From Dactylellina haptotyla (taxonomy: Eukaryota > Ascomycota > Orbiliomycetes > Orbiliales > Orbiliaceae), in contig CM062379.1 in NCBI GenBank assembly GCA_031310005.1, forward strand, positions 4,092,001 to 4,156,000: a stretch of DNA of 64,000 bases, given 5' to 3'. Made by a program: the position numbers and the translations under genes. Under the pieces are notes generated by a model, which saw only the letters and a list, made by a program, of their open reading frames with translations, had not been told where the DNA came from and did no database searches. This document shows positions 10,881-22,585 of this stretch, piece after piece; the first letter of the stretch is position 1, and the number at the start of each line of letters is the position of its first letter.

Positions 10881-13800
10881 ATGTCGACCCCGGAACCCAT
10901 CCCGCCTACGGTCTTGCCCGTCATCCCCCTCCCTTCCGACCATGTTCTCCTTCCCGGCGTCACGAAACGCATCCACGTCAACGACCGCCCCGATATCGTC
11001 GCCCTCCTACGCACCGTCTTTGGCAAATCCGCCGACGAATTCCTCTCCAATGCGCACAATCTCGTCGGCTGCGTCCCTCTGAAGCCGCCTTCCCAGGTGC
11101 AGTTCCTCAGGGACAGAACCGACCAGAAGCACGTCGAAGGCGAACCCGACTCTTCCCTGGAGCGCGACTCGCTCGGTGTCGAGGACATCGCGAACCGCAT
11201 CATAAAGGCTGTCATCACCCCGGAAAATAAAATCGCCGGACCTGCTGATCTTTTCACCCACGGCGTGTCTGCCAAAGTTGTCGGCTTGGAGGAGCGGACC
11301 GCCGGGGGGATGACCATCTTGGTCGAGGGAGTCGCGGTCTTTCGGCTTGGCAGAATCACTCAAGAGAATCCTTATATTGCCGCCGAGGTGGATTACCTGC
11401 CTATCGAAGATGGTAAGAGTGCCTTTGGAGCGGAGGCTTTTGTGCGCAGGAACCCCTTCCTCACCGAATGCTAACACGTGTATCAACCTCGTCTAGCCGC
11501 TGTCGATGCCGCTGGCCAGAAACATTTCCTTCAACTCAAATTCCTCTCCAAGGAACTCGTCGTTTTGCTTCGCATGTCCGCTCTGACCCTACGCAGCGGA
11601 ACCGGACTTCCCCCCCTACTTGCCCGCCGAGTCGATCAATTTGTTTCAAGTAAGGATCCCTCCGAAGCAGCTGGGTTGGCCCATTTCATGGTCAGCGCCG
11701 TCGACGCCAGTTACGATGATCAATTGGCAATCCTCACAGCCTCTAGCGTAAACACTAAGCTTGAGAAAGCGGTTGATATCCTTACCAAACATGTAAATGT
11801 ACGACTACCAACAATCTCTCCCGCTCTTCTCCCACTCTTCTTTGCAGGCAGACAGATCCTCCAGCATATATACTAACCTCAGTCTAGACAACGAGACAGC
11901 AGATCAAGGCATCTCAGAAAGTAATCACTAGACAACCAAATACTAGTATCATGAGACCGCCAGCCCGGTTCAGGCAATTCTCTCCAAGCAACAACGATGA
12001 TGACCAAGAAGATGAGCATGGTGATCTTTCCAAGCGGTTACAAGAATCCAAGCTCAGCCCCGAAGGTAAAACTAATAGATATTTTTCTGATACATACAAG
12101 GATCTCAGGTGGCTAATTCAATCATCCGGAGTGTAGCCACAACCGTTGCGCAGCGTGAACTCAAGCGTCTGAAGCGAATGTCTCCGGCGCAAGCGGAATA
12201 TCAAGTGTGCAGGAATTATATAGAAAACATCCTCGAAGTACCGTGGATCAAAACCACAAACGATAATCTTGACTCTTCGATGCTATCACGAGCCCGGAAG
12301 CAATTGAATGATGATCACCACGGTCTGGAAAAAGTCAAGCGGAGATTATTAGAGTACTTGGCCGTATTAAGGCTCAAAAAGCAGCTCGAGCAGGAAAATT
12401 CTCAGGCGATTACAGCGCCACCAGCGGGTGATAATAACCTAGCACCTGCACCAAAGAAATTTCAAGATAAATCACCGATTCTATTGCTTGTCGGGCCTCC
12501 CGGTGTCGGAAAGACATCACTCGCTAAGAGTATTGCAACAGCGCTGGGACGGAAGTTCCACAGAATATCCTTGGGCGGTGTTCGGGATGAGGCTGAGATT
12601 AGAGGACATCGGAGAACATATGTAGCTGCGATGCCTGGTGTAGTAGTCGGTGCTTTGAAAAAGGTTGGTGTCGCCAACCCAGTGATCTTACTCGGTATGT
12701 CTATCCCATTTTCGACGGAAATTTCAGTTTTCTAACTTGCAGCCTTTGTCTACTACCTAAAGACGAAATTGATAAGGTTGGCGGTAGTAGCTTCCATGGC
12801 GACCCAAGTGCAGCTATGCTCGAGGTTTTGGACCCGGAACAGAATTGGTCCTTCACGGATCACTATATGGGCATTCCTATCGACCTGTCGAAAGTGCTTT
12901 TCATTGCCACTGCGAACTCGCTTGATACGATCCCTGCACCTCTTCTAGATCGTATGGAAACCATATATCTAAGCGGTTATACCACGCTCGAGAAGAAAGA
13001 CATAGCGGCTCGATACCTTGTACCCAAACAACTGCAAGCTAACGGACTGCAGCCAGAGCAACTTGTGCTCTCCAATGACGTCCTTCTCAAAGTAATACAA
13101 TCTTATACCCGTGAGGCTGGCGTCAGGAACTTGGAGCGAGAGATTGGGAGTGTCTGCCGGGCGAAGGCAGTTGAATACGCTGAAGCTAGGGACGAGGGAA
13201 AGCTTGACGGCTACAAGCCTGAAGTCACGGTGAAAGACGTTGAGCAGATTTTAGGAATTGAAAAATTTGAAGAGGAGATCGCAGAAACAGACCTACGTCC
13301 GGGTATTGTGACTGGGCTTGTCGCTTACAGCTCCGGGATCGGTGGGTCCGTGCTTTTTATTGAATGTTCAGAGTATCCTGGCAATGGAAGACTGCATCTT
13401 ACTGGCCACCTCGGCAAAGTTCTGAAGGGTAGGTTACGCAATATCGTCTCGGAGCTATTTTCGAATTAGGGACTAATGCTCGCGGGGTGAACAGAAAGTG
13501 CTGAAGTCGCGCTGACGTGGGTAAAGTCCCATGCATATATCTTGGGTCTCACGAATGATCCTAGCGAGGATGTTATGAAGAATCGGAACGTCCATCTCCA
13601 CTGCCCTAGTGGTGGTGTTCCCAAGGATGGGCCTTCTGCCGGATGCGCCATCACAATATGCCTGATATCTTTGTTCTCAGGTCGAAGGGTATCACCCCAG
13701 CTAGCTATGACTGGTGAAATGTCTTTACGAGGGAAAGTCACCGCTGTCGGTGGCATCCGCGAGAAGACGATCGGGGCTATGCGAGCAGGTGTGAAGACAG

Positions 13801-14054
13801 TCCTCTTGCCTGAGCAGAACAGGAAGGACGGCCAGGAACTTCCGGATGAGGTTAAGAAAGGGATTGAGGTCCTGTATATCAGGTAGGACAATTCTCTCCA
13901 AATGTTCTTGAAGTCTATACATCGTAACATGCTAATTATTCCCCCCCTCCTTTTTTTAATGTGATTCAGAAATATCTGGGAGGCCATTCGAGCGATCTGG
14001 CCGGACTGGACAATTGCGGATGTGCAGGTCAATCGGGTCGAGAGTCATCTATAG
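10881..14054 (+). CDS. LON2: Peroxisomal Lon protease homologue 2
   Basis: Seven exons: 10881-11412, 11497-11792, 11888-12065, 12101-12694, 12763-13428, 13495-13882, 13970-14054; 912 residues. An ATP-dependent AAA+ serine protease that degrades damaged peroxisomal matrix proteins. Seen: N-terminal substrate domain (from about residue 10, [14 protein letters not shown]), coiled middle ([15 protein letters not shown]), Walker A GPPGVGKT (about 467), Walker B VILLDEID across intron 4, protease Ser in DGPSAG (about 803) and Lys in GGIREK (about 846), the Lon Ser-Lys dyad. It ends Ser-His-Leu, a PTS1 peroxisomal signal, which separates it from mitochondrial Pim1. Intron 3 (12066-12100) is only 35 nt but is needed to keep frame. 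A second in-frame ATG at 10755 would add 42 residues; I prefer 10881. Confidence 0.93.
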
Positions 14055-14524
14055 ATGGGCGTAGTAGCATTTGAGGGGGTTGTCTTGTTAGCGATAGCTG
14101 ATACTTTTCGTTTCTTTTACTTTACACTTGGTCAAGGAGTCTGGATAAGGAGCGGATAATGTAGATATATGCAGCCTCACCGTCTTTACCTGCACTTAGA
14201 AACAATTTGATTAGGACATAGACCAGACGTAGTGCATCCAAGTACGTATGTTCGTGCTCGAGCCCTGAGACGGCTTGCACATGCTGTTGCCTGGCCTGTT
14301 CAGTTACGTCACCCCGCAAAACAATGCCCACCAAAACGAAAACCGTCACAAGTGTCAACAACACCACCACCACCACCAACAACAATAACTGAAACTGTGT
14401 CGAAGCCAACCAGCTCCCCTCCTTCTCGCATCCTTCTTCACAACTATCCAGAACGTAACTATCACAGCGATCGCTAGACTCTCTCAGATAACGGCTACAG
14501 CGGCCTGATACATCGTCCGAAAAG
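14055..14524. other. Intergenic, LON2 to BAP31-like gene
   Basis: 470 bp between two genes on the same strand. CAC/CAA-rich sequence around 14350-14400 precedes the start of the next gene. No other feature seen. Confidence 0.6.
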
Positions 14525-15413
14525 ATGACGCTCTACTACTCTCTCGTAAGTATCGACCTCCCCATACGCCTGCTCCAGCGCACGCGGGCAGCCTTTCATG
14601 ACGCAACTGAGCGAGTGCCCTCTAACAACAGCCTTCCAGGTCTTCGCCCTCCTCATGTTCGAGATGGGAATCTTTCTAGTTCTGATCCTCCCACTTCCGC
14701 TCACCTGGAGGAGACAAATGTTTACCTTTATCAGCACCAACCCTTTGATCGCCAAGCTCCAATATGGTCTCAAGGTGTGTGAAACGGTCAATGTCAAGAG
14801 CTTCCCGAGGCTCAAACTCCCCACGACAACTATAGATTTGTGATTCTGGCGAACCTTACTAACTCGAGTCCTATACGTCCATCTAGATAACTTTTATCTT
14901 CATTCTCATTTTATTTATCGACAGTGTACGTTTTTTCTTCTTTTTCTTACTGGTCGTCCGCAAAACCTCGAAGCAATTGCTAAACAATTTTGTTTCAAAC
15001 AGGTCAACCGTGTCTACCGTGTCCAACGTGAACTTTCGGATGCCGCCCAGGCTGCCACCGGCAATCGTGGAGGCGCCGCCGCAATCCTTGGTCATGAACG
15101 CACCGAAGTCCAGGCCCGAAAGTTCTACTCCCAGAGAAACATGTATCTTTGTGGTTTCACCTTGTTCCTCTCCTTGATTCTCAACCGTACCTACGTTCTC
15201 ATCCTCGATATCCTTCGCCTCGAGGAAGAAGTAAAGCTTGGCAGATCGAGCGGGAACAAAGGCATTAAAGATTACGAAGCCCTGAAGGAAGAGTTGAGAA
15301 AAAAGGATATTGATCTGCAGGCAATGAAGGAGCAAACCAAAGGGCTCGGAAGAGCATACGACGACCTAAGCGATCAGGTTAAGGTAGAGTCAACACCAAA
15401 AAAGAGCAAGTAA
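14525..15413 (+). CDS. BAP31/Yet family ER membrane protein
   Basis: Four exons (14525-14545, 14640-14774, 14887-14925, 15003-15413); 201 residues, normal for the family. BAP31/Yet proteins sit in the ER membrane, act as cargo receptors or quality-control factors and associate with the translocon. Seen: an N-terminal hydrophobic pair (VFALLMFEMGIFLVLILPLP and ITFIFILILFID), a third membrane segment (LCGFTLFLSLILNRTYVLIL), then a charged coiled coil, and a C-terminal KKSK, which fits the KKXX COPI retrieval signal for ER residents. Exon 3 (39 nt) encodes a single membrane helix. Splice phases are all zero. The membrane topology is family knowledge; function here is inferred. Confidence 0.88.
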
Positions 15414-15954
15414 ACCAATATCCTTTTGGGCGATAGTATGTCGTGTCACGCGACCTGTCTGTACAAAACAGGAGATGGGGCAGAAACTGAATGTTTAAAT
15501 AGAGGTATTGGACGGGAGAATACAGCAAATCAGTGGCTTGAGGCTATGGCTAGAGAGAAAAGGAAGGAGAATGGGTGGGTTTTAAAGGGTGGATACTATT
15601 TTTTTGGTTCTCTTTTTGTGTTCTAATTATATTTTTGGTTGCTTGTTTCTTCGTCACCTGAATGTGATCGCTCCTCAACGATATCTTCCACAGCCTTTAA
15701 ATTTTAATTGGACCATCACCCATACTGAATATTGAGAGAAAAATGCATTCGGATATTTTGTTTAGGTCAAGATCCCTTAGTATTTTTTAGAGTATCTCTC
15801 GGAACTACAGTCCTCTTCAAAGTAGAGTTCCCACGAGTAGCTCAGTTCAGTATTTTTTTATTGTCGAAATGAGAACACCTCGTGCGTACTAAGGTTTGCA
15901 TATACAATTCTGATAAGTACAATAAGCATATCTACAATCTACTTCAGATTAAAC
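15414..15954. other. Convergent intergenic region
   Basis: Shared 3' flank of the BAP31-like gene (+) and the ABC transporter (-). T-rich, no repeat or gene seen. Confidence 0.6.
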
Positions 15955-18900
15955 TCATTTTTTGGCCTTCCTTCTTCTCCACCTAATAGTTGGCTTTCTT
16001 GTTTCCTCTGCATCTGCCTGGTATCCCTCTTCGATAACGTTTGCCTTGCCTACGATATTGAGGAAGACTTCATCCATTGATGTTCGACTGATCGAGTAAA
16101 AGTCGATGCCCAGACTTTCCTTGTTATCCTCTACAAATAAGGTTAATATATATAATCTGTTTACGAAAACCTCAATATAGGAATCGACCTACCAAGCAAT
16201 TGGAACAAATCATTTATTGTTCTATTCCGCTGTGAAGTTAGAGTTCTCTCCTCCTGGCTACCAGTTTTGCTGATGCCATGGTCTGCAAGGTTATCTTCAT
16301 CTCCAAAAGACATAATAGATGGCACTTTGAACTTTGTCTGACCGTGGAATGATTTATCTTCCACTTCTGCGCCTTGAAAATTCTCTAGAATCCAGCATTT
16401 CACAGCTTCCATCTCTTCATCGGGTGTATTCGGCGAAGATTTCAACACAATATGGATATGGTAGTGGTTTCCATGCTTTTCTCTAAGATAGTCTGTAGTT
16501 CCCACGGCCAACATCTTCCGTGAGATGATACCAGCACGGTTCGCGAGCGCGTCAACTTCAAGCATGCTGTGGCTGGTTAGCAAGAGAGAGCGGCCAGGTG
16601 CTATTGATCTCAAGATGTTCCAGAGGAGTCGCTGTGAAGCAGAGTCCATCGACGATGACGGCTCGTCGAGAAGTAAAACACTGGGTCGCCATTAGTTTTA
16701 AAAAATGCATTCCCTCTTTTGAGTGTGTTAGCGACGAACCTTGGGTTACCTGGGAGAAATGAGTGTTAGCGTAGATGTAATACTAAATTTCAATCAAAAT
16801 GCTACTAGTTACCCATTAATGCAATAGCCAGAGACAACTTGCGTCGATTTCCACCGCTAAGCTTCCATGCCATGCGTTCGGAGAACTCAGTTAAACCAAC
16901 TGCGTCGAGCACTACTTGAACATTGTGATCGATATTCTGACTCATAGCCATACATTAATATCTTAATAGATGATCCAGTATTTAAGACACAGCTCTTACC
17001 TCAACGCCACGGATCTGAGCATAGAAAACAAGGTGCTGGCGAGTCGTCATTTGGTCGCATGCATCGAATTGCGGGCAGACACCTAGGGGCTTCGTTAGGA
17101 TGTATTCATTCTTAAGAGCGCTTCGGGCATAATGGCAAGGTCTAGAAGTGTTCTACCTAAGTGAGATCTGGCTTCTGGTTTGTGCTTGCTATGCATATTG
17201 AGATTGTGAACGAAAATCTCTCCTTGGTTAGGGCGGATAACGCCTCGTATCATCGAAATGCTATGCCACGGTTAGAATACCGTTTCCACACAACCGTGGA
17301 GATGATACCTACGTTGTGCCTATTAAGAATCATGTATTAGTGATATGTTTATAATAGACCGGTTTATAAATAAATTTATCAAGATACTCACTTTTTCCTG
17401 CGCCGTTAGGACCTAGAAGGGCAAATATTTCACCGGGTTTAACGCCAAACGACACATCTTCCACAGCTTGTACCTTTCCAAACGACTTTGAGACGTGCAA
17501 AACCCGGAGACCGTCAGCTGTACTGCTGTCCACGCGCTTTAATTCCTCGACCACTTCCTGTTCGGTTTCGTTGGCGTCCTTCTCAGTATCTTTGGTCTTG
17601 GCTAGGATCCTCCTCGTATCGAATCGATATGCACCACTCTCCCACCATACCATAATCGAGAACAAGATAATGATTTGTAAGACCAAATAGAGTATTGGTC
17701 CGCCATATGAGATTATGCTATGAGGTTCCACGAATGCGTCGTTTTTGCAGTTAACTTGGAATAAGTTAAGAGAGGCAAAAAGTCCTCGAACAAAACTAGG
17801 AACGGGGGATATCACGGCCATTGCAAAATGGACAATAATGATATCCCTATTTTGGTTCTCAATAGGGGAATAAGTCAGAACTGACATGTAACCAATCATG
17901 TATAAGAGGAACATAACTGCCTGGTAACCGGCTACCATAGCGAAAGCTGCTAGTTGAGACTTAGCCAAAAGAGATACGACGTAAGCGAAGAGGATAGCAG
18001 CAAGACCATAAAGCATGAAAACGGCATATAAATGGCCGATGTTCCACCATACACTCGAACTAGCGGCAAGGACGATGATCGATATAACGGCAATCACTAG
18101 GACAAAGATAAAATCGAAGACAGTATAGGCTATCCACAAGCTACCCGCACGCACACCATTCGAGTAATGCAGGGCCCGTACATTGCGGAGTCTTTCCAGG
18201 GTTGGATATAAAACAAAGAATGCGGGAAATACTGCTGTCGCTAGGCCAAAGTAGGTGATGAACTGCAGAGAGTCGCCAGTCCCAGATCCAAATGATACGT
18301 CGAAATTCGTATATGTTGTGATTATTGTAGCATTATCGCGAAGATTATCGAGGATGTTGAGAGAAAGTAGAGCATTATAGAGACCGCCACCATTTCCAAC
18401 GAAGCCGACAGTTGGGGTACCATCTAACCAAAAGCCACCTGGTGTAACATTTTTGTAGTTATTCTGGATATAGCTGATATAGTTTTCATACGAGTTGACG
18501 ATATGGGTGCTATTCTGAAGAGTCGTAATGTCGAAACTATTGCCGCTGGTATCCGCAGATGCGTCGGAAAACCCACCAAATACCTGTTGCAATTTTATTG
18601 CAGCTTGAAGACCTACTGTTTGAGGTGGACCAACTACTATATCGACATCGATATCTAATGATGATATGTTGACATTGTCGAAATGACTCATTGCAGCCGC
18701 TGGGTTACAGGAGGCAACCTCGAATCCCTTAAGGAAATGCAAGGTTATAGCAGATGTAACGATGGGAATTAATACTGCCGCAACCATCGGGAATGCTGTG
18801 TGCCGCAATATAACCAAGCGTTTTCGAAACATAACCCAAGCTTGTTTGAACATACCAACTCGTTGTCCTGTGTACAAATCGACACCCGTTTGTTTTTCGT

Positions 18901-21477
18901 CCCTCCCAGCGGCAGATACTTTCGCAGCAGCAGTTTCTTCTGCAACTTTCAAAAAGACGTCTTCAATCGTAGGACCGTTGATATGAAAATCTTTCATATT
19001 TTTTTCGTTGAGAGCTTTTATCACACGACCAGCTCCAATCGTGTCATTTGTTTGGTATACGGTTTGATCGTATAGTTGTTGACCTTGTATGCCTTCGAGG
19101 GTTACAGGAGCACCTTCGTCAAAGCAATGTACTCGATAACCGCCGCCTAGTCTAGCCTTCAGCTCTGCAGAACTACCTGCGCATTTAAGTTGGCCCTTGC
19201 TTAGAATGACGATATAATCAGACAAGAAATCAGCTTCCTCGAGGTAGTGAGTTGTGAGAAGTATTGTACGCTTATTTCTCTCAGACAAGATAATATCCCA
19301 AAGCTTTCTTCTTGAAAGCGGATCAAGGCCGCTACTTGCCTCATCAACAATACCAATCTTGCTGCCACCAATAAACATAATTGCAAGTTGAAGTTTGCGT
19401 TTCTAGGATACGGTTAGTGAATATTGCTAGATATATACTTGTATTATCCTCACCTGGCCACCACTAAGCGTTTTTGACAAAGCGTTTTTCTTTTGAACCA
19501 AATCACAACTTGAAATGGTGCTTTCTATCTCCTTCATATCAATGTGCCCCACTTTCAGATACATCCATACCCGAAGAGTCTCTAGGACAGAGAGATCGTC
19601 CCAAAGGACATTCTAAGCGACAAGGTTAGTATTCCGGTAGAATGCTGCACCATTAATAATCTTCTCACATTTTGAGGGCAGACACCGAGATCTGTCTTAA
19701 TTCCAGCTACACGTATTTCTCCAGAGGTGATGGTATCTAGGCCCGCAATTGCGTTGTTCGTAGTAGATTTCCCGCTGCCATTGGCACCAAGCAAAGAAAC
19801 TATGGCTCCTTTTCTAACATTGATAGAAAGATCATTGACAGCGATAACTGTTTCCTTTTTCCGATTCCACCAACTTGGAGGGTACTTCCGAGTAAAGTTC
19901 TCGATTTCGACGGAATTTTCTCCAGAGGTAGTTCCCACCGTCCGATTAGGAGAGCTAGTTCCGTATAGCCAGTTTTCGATCAAGGCAGCTAGGATTGGAT
20001 ACACAATAATCTGCACTATTAGGAAAATCCAGAACACGATAACCGGCAAGTTGTGGGTTGAAGTCGGGCCTCGCTGAACCAAATTCGCTCCTAAATTCTC
20101 TCGTTCCCAATGTGCCATCAGAATCATACAGTAGACATAAGCCATAGGAGTAAAGAGGATTCCCTATTACGCATACTGTATTAGCGGAACAGGTACTTAT
20201 TGGATTATGCTAGGAACGGGTTTCCATGACGTACTAGAATAGCGGTTGTAGCCGTTGCCGATTTAGAAATAACTTGTGCTACAATTGCTAAAAGAAGAGA
20301 CCCAATGACAAGGGTGATCCCAGAGAGTTGCGCTTTTCTAAAGAACGAGCCTCCTAGAAGGGAGAGGCTGCTGAAGGCTAATCCAGTTAGAATGTGGAAT
20401 ATTAAAATTATCCCAACATTTGTTTGCTGGAATACCGCGAATGCAAAGGCCAGAGATATCATAACCCATCCGGGAAGATAGATCAAGGAAAATGCTATGT
20501 GATGGCTGAGCAAACGTGCCCATTGTCGACCTCCCATAGCGTTTATCAGCTGACTAATACCTATCTCTCGTTCCGCGGCTAAAAGCCCAGTCAAGTGATA
20601 GCTAACCCCAACCATCGCGATTGCAAAGGCAACAGCAAGGACATCGATCAGAGCACCCATATATCTGATCCTAATGCGGTCTTTCCTTTCTTGTTCGCTG
20701 AGGGATGTGTAAAGAAATTCATTCGGGACAACAGTTGAGTTGTTTATCGCATTGTCAACAGCCAGTTGCAATGGCATCAAAACCCTCTGGGCGGGATTAT
20801 CATGGTTGTCACTGCGAACAGCCAACCCTAATAGAGCAGCATCGGCCCGAATAGTATAGTTCCAATTTCCTTGGTTGTCACCGGGGTACTCGTTAAAGAC
20901 GACGGCACCAAAGCAGTTGGATTGACCCGCCAAATTCGGACGACAGGCCTGAAAAAGCTCTTCATTGCTATGAAGCACCGCCACTTCCGCTTTACCTGCA
21001 TCCCGTACGGGTTGAGCGATTTGGTCGATCAAATCCGTAACCACGGAGCCGAGGTCATTGTCAACAAACAGCAGCTTTTTATCCACGACATCTGCTAGAC
21101 TTCTGATGGGAGCTGGATCACCAAACCCGAATTTCGAAACGGGAATAAAAAGGTTCTTTGCATATGCCAGAAAAAAGGCGAAAGCTACAGTTATAATTCA
21201 CAAGGTCTATATTAGCGCGAGCTTGGCTGTACGTTGTGTTGCAGGTTGTTGCATTTAGGCCTCAGCCATGCACCCGTCGGGTGAATTCGATTGGGTGCCG
21301 TCTAGTACGGGTGCCTGAGCTGCATCGCCGCCTCCTTGGCAACAGGATACGAGAGAATTCAAACATACCAACGGGGAGGAAGAACGCTCGAAAGGCGGTG
21401 GCGGGGAAATGGCGAATCCCAACAATGCGGAGATTTTTTCTCGTGAGAATATATGTTTGCCTGTAGAGCGACGCCAT
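15955..21477 (-). CDS. Full-size ABC transporter, subfamily A
   Basis: Twelve exons: 21477-21369, 21184-20235, 20163-19669, 19612-19454, 19402-17392, 17319-17313 (7 nt), 17260-17157, 17082-17000, 16936-16813, 16749-16740 (10 nt), 16680-16193, 16130-15955; 1571 residues, all phases closing. Layout is TMD1-NBD1-TMD2-NBD2, with the ABC-A order of one N-terminal helix, a large extracytoplasmic loop, then clustered helices. NBD1: GANGSGKST (about 479), LSGGQ (about 567-571), Walker B GIVDEASSGLD. NBD2: GPNGAGKST, LSGGN (about 1331), LLLDEPSSSMD. ABC-A pumps move lipids or hydrophobic molecules; the substrate is unknown here. The 7-nt exon encodes the Ser-Thr of the NBD2 Walker A, and skipping it shifts the frame. 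The 10-nt exon encodes the link to Walker B. Start chosen at MASLYRQTYILTRKN, typical for the family. Confidence 0.92.
16740..16749 (-). other. 10-nt microexon in ABC-A NBD2
   Basis: GTAACCCAAG on the minus strand, flanked by introns 16750-16812 (63 nt, ends TCCCAG) and 16681-16739 (59 nt, GTTCGT...CCCAG). It encodes the Gly-Asn-Pro-Ser junction just before Walker B (VLLLDEP), a conserved block, and keeps the frame. Confidence 0.75.
17313..17319 (-). other. 7-nt microexon in ABC-A NBD2 Walker A
   Basis: GCACAAC on the minus strand, between a 72-nt intron (17320-17391, GTGAGT...AATAG with a CACTAATAC branch-like site) and a 52-nt intron (17261-17312, GTAGGT...CATAG with TTCTAAC). It supplies codon parts for Ser-Thr of GKST. 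Direct joining of the flanking exons breaks the frame. Confidence 0.8.
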
Positions 21478-22585
21478 AGCTACGGACTGGTGATTTAATT
21501 ACGGTTCACTGCTGTCGCGTAGTTCTCCGACTTGAGATAGTATTTCTAGTATATATCCTGATTGCTGAAGAGATCGAAGGCGAGGATTTTTATTACCCAC
21601 AGGTGTGGAAGCCGTGCGGGCACTAGCCAGTTGGTAGCGTCAAGGGAAAGGACGACGAAACAAACAAGATCAGTGGAAAAGCGGCATGTTTATTCGGTCA
21701 AAAGGTTTACATGGCGTAGCACGGTGGTCTTTGAGGGCGGATCTTGAGCTGTATATTGGGATGAAGAAATATTTAAATACGAACCTATTCAAATTGATTG
21801 AAGAACATTGGCGCAAATAAAGCTGGGAGTCGGGTCGGCTAAAACAGACACCGAATGCGCTGCTCGCAGGAGACCGTATCACCTAGAATTCGTTCGAGGA
21901 CTGAGTAACGATTATGGCTTGAGATCGTATCTTCCACCCTTAATCGGGAAAACGAACATGGGTGACCGTTTTATTATGGTGGGTACAGCTTCTAGGCATT
22001 TTCTCGGTGTTGTGGCAGACATGGCCATTTTACCCACCACCGTCTTCCAGTGCTCGGAGGTACGTAAGCGGCCAAGACTCAAGACTCTTGAACAAAAAGT
22101 ATTGCCGATAGATATCCGAACATTGAACCGGTCCTCAATTAAAGCCGATCATATCACCGAATTTGCCAGGGAAGGCCGAAAACACAATTCTTCTGAGATA
22201 GATTTCATAAAATTTAAGCGCAAGATCTCGATTACAATATTTCGTGGGCACCTGCATCTTGTGGTTCCTGCATTGCCTGTTGTTCTACCTTCGGACTTAG
22301 CGCGAAAATTGTTATACAGCGCCACACAACAAGTCTCGATACTAACTTTTAGTCCCTTGTAGAATTAATGCCATGGCTCAAAATAACTTCATTTTATCGA
22401 AACCATACCAGGAGAAGAAACCCTATCGTACCATCGGCAATATGGTTTCAAATAGTTAAAATACATCCCGCTTGAGAGTATTGGACTGCATTAAAACCCA
22501 AGATCCGAATGCCAGGTCCTCGCTGCGGGACTTAAACCAATAGCAAGCCGTATCATGCCGAGGTGTCCCCTTCGCTTTACCGCTC
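21478..22585. other. Intergenic, ABC-A promoter and ribokinase 3' flank
   Basis: 1.1 kb. Contains the upstream region of the ABC transporter (-) and the end of the ribokinase gene (-). One long open frame runs on the plus strand (listed separately). Confidence 0.5.
21958..22362 (+). CDS. Orphan open frame, doubtful
   Basis: 134 codons from an ATG at 21958 to a stop at 22362; the frame is open back to about 21808 without another ATG. The protein is basic, has no signal peptide, membrane segment or known motif, and no splice pattern extends it. It may be chance; I list it because its length stands out in this interval. Confidence 0.15.
   Translation: MGDRFIMVGTASRHFLGVVADMAILPTTVFQCSEVRKRPRLKTLEQKVLPIDIRTLNRSSIKADHITEFAREGRKHNSSEIDFIKFKRKISITIFRGHLHLVVPALPVVLPSDLARKLLYSATQQVSILTFSPL

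Noticed and set aside
10303-11230. Overlapping long frames in the PL8/LON2 promoter and LON2 exon 1
   Set aside because: They follow CCT and GTC repeats or lie in other frames of the LON2 exon; no protein features.
17313-17392. Joining ABC-A exon 5 directly to the exon at 17260
   Set aside because: It gives a frameshift with an early stop and destroys the GKST motif; the 7-nt exon resolves both.
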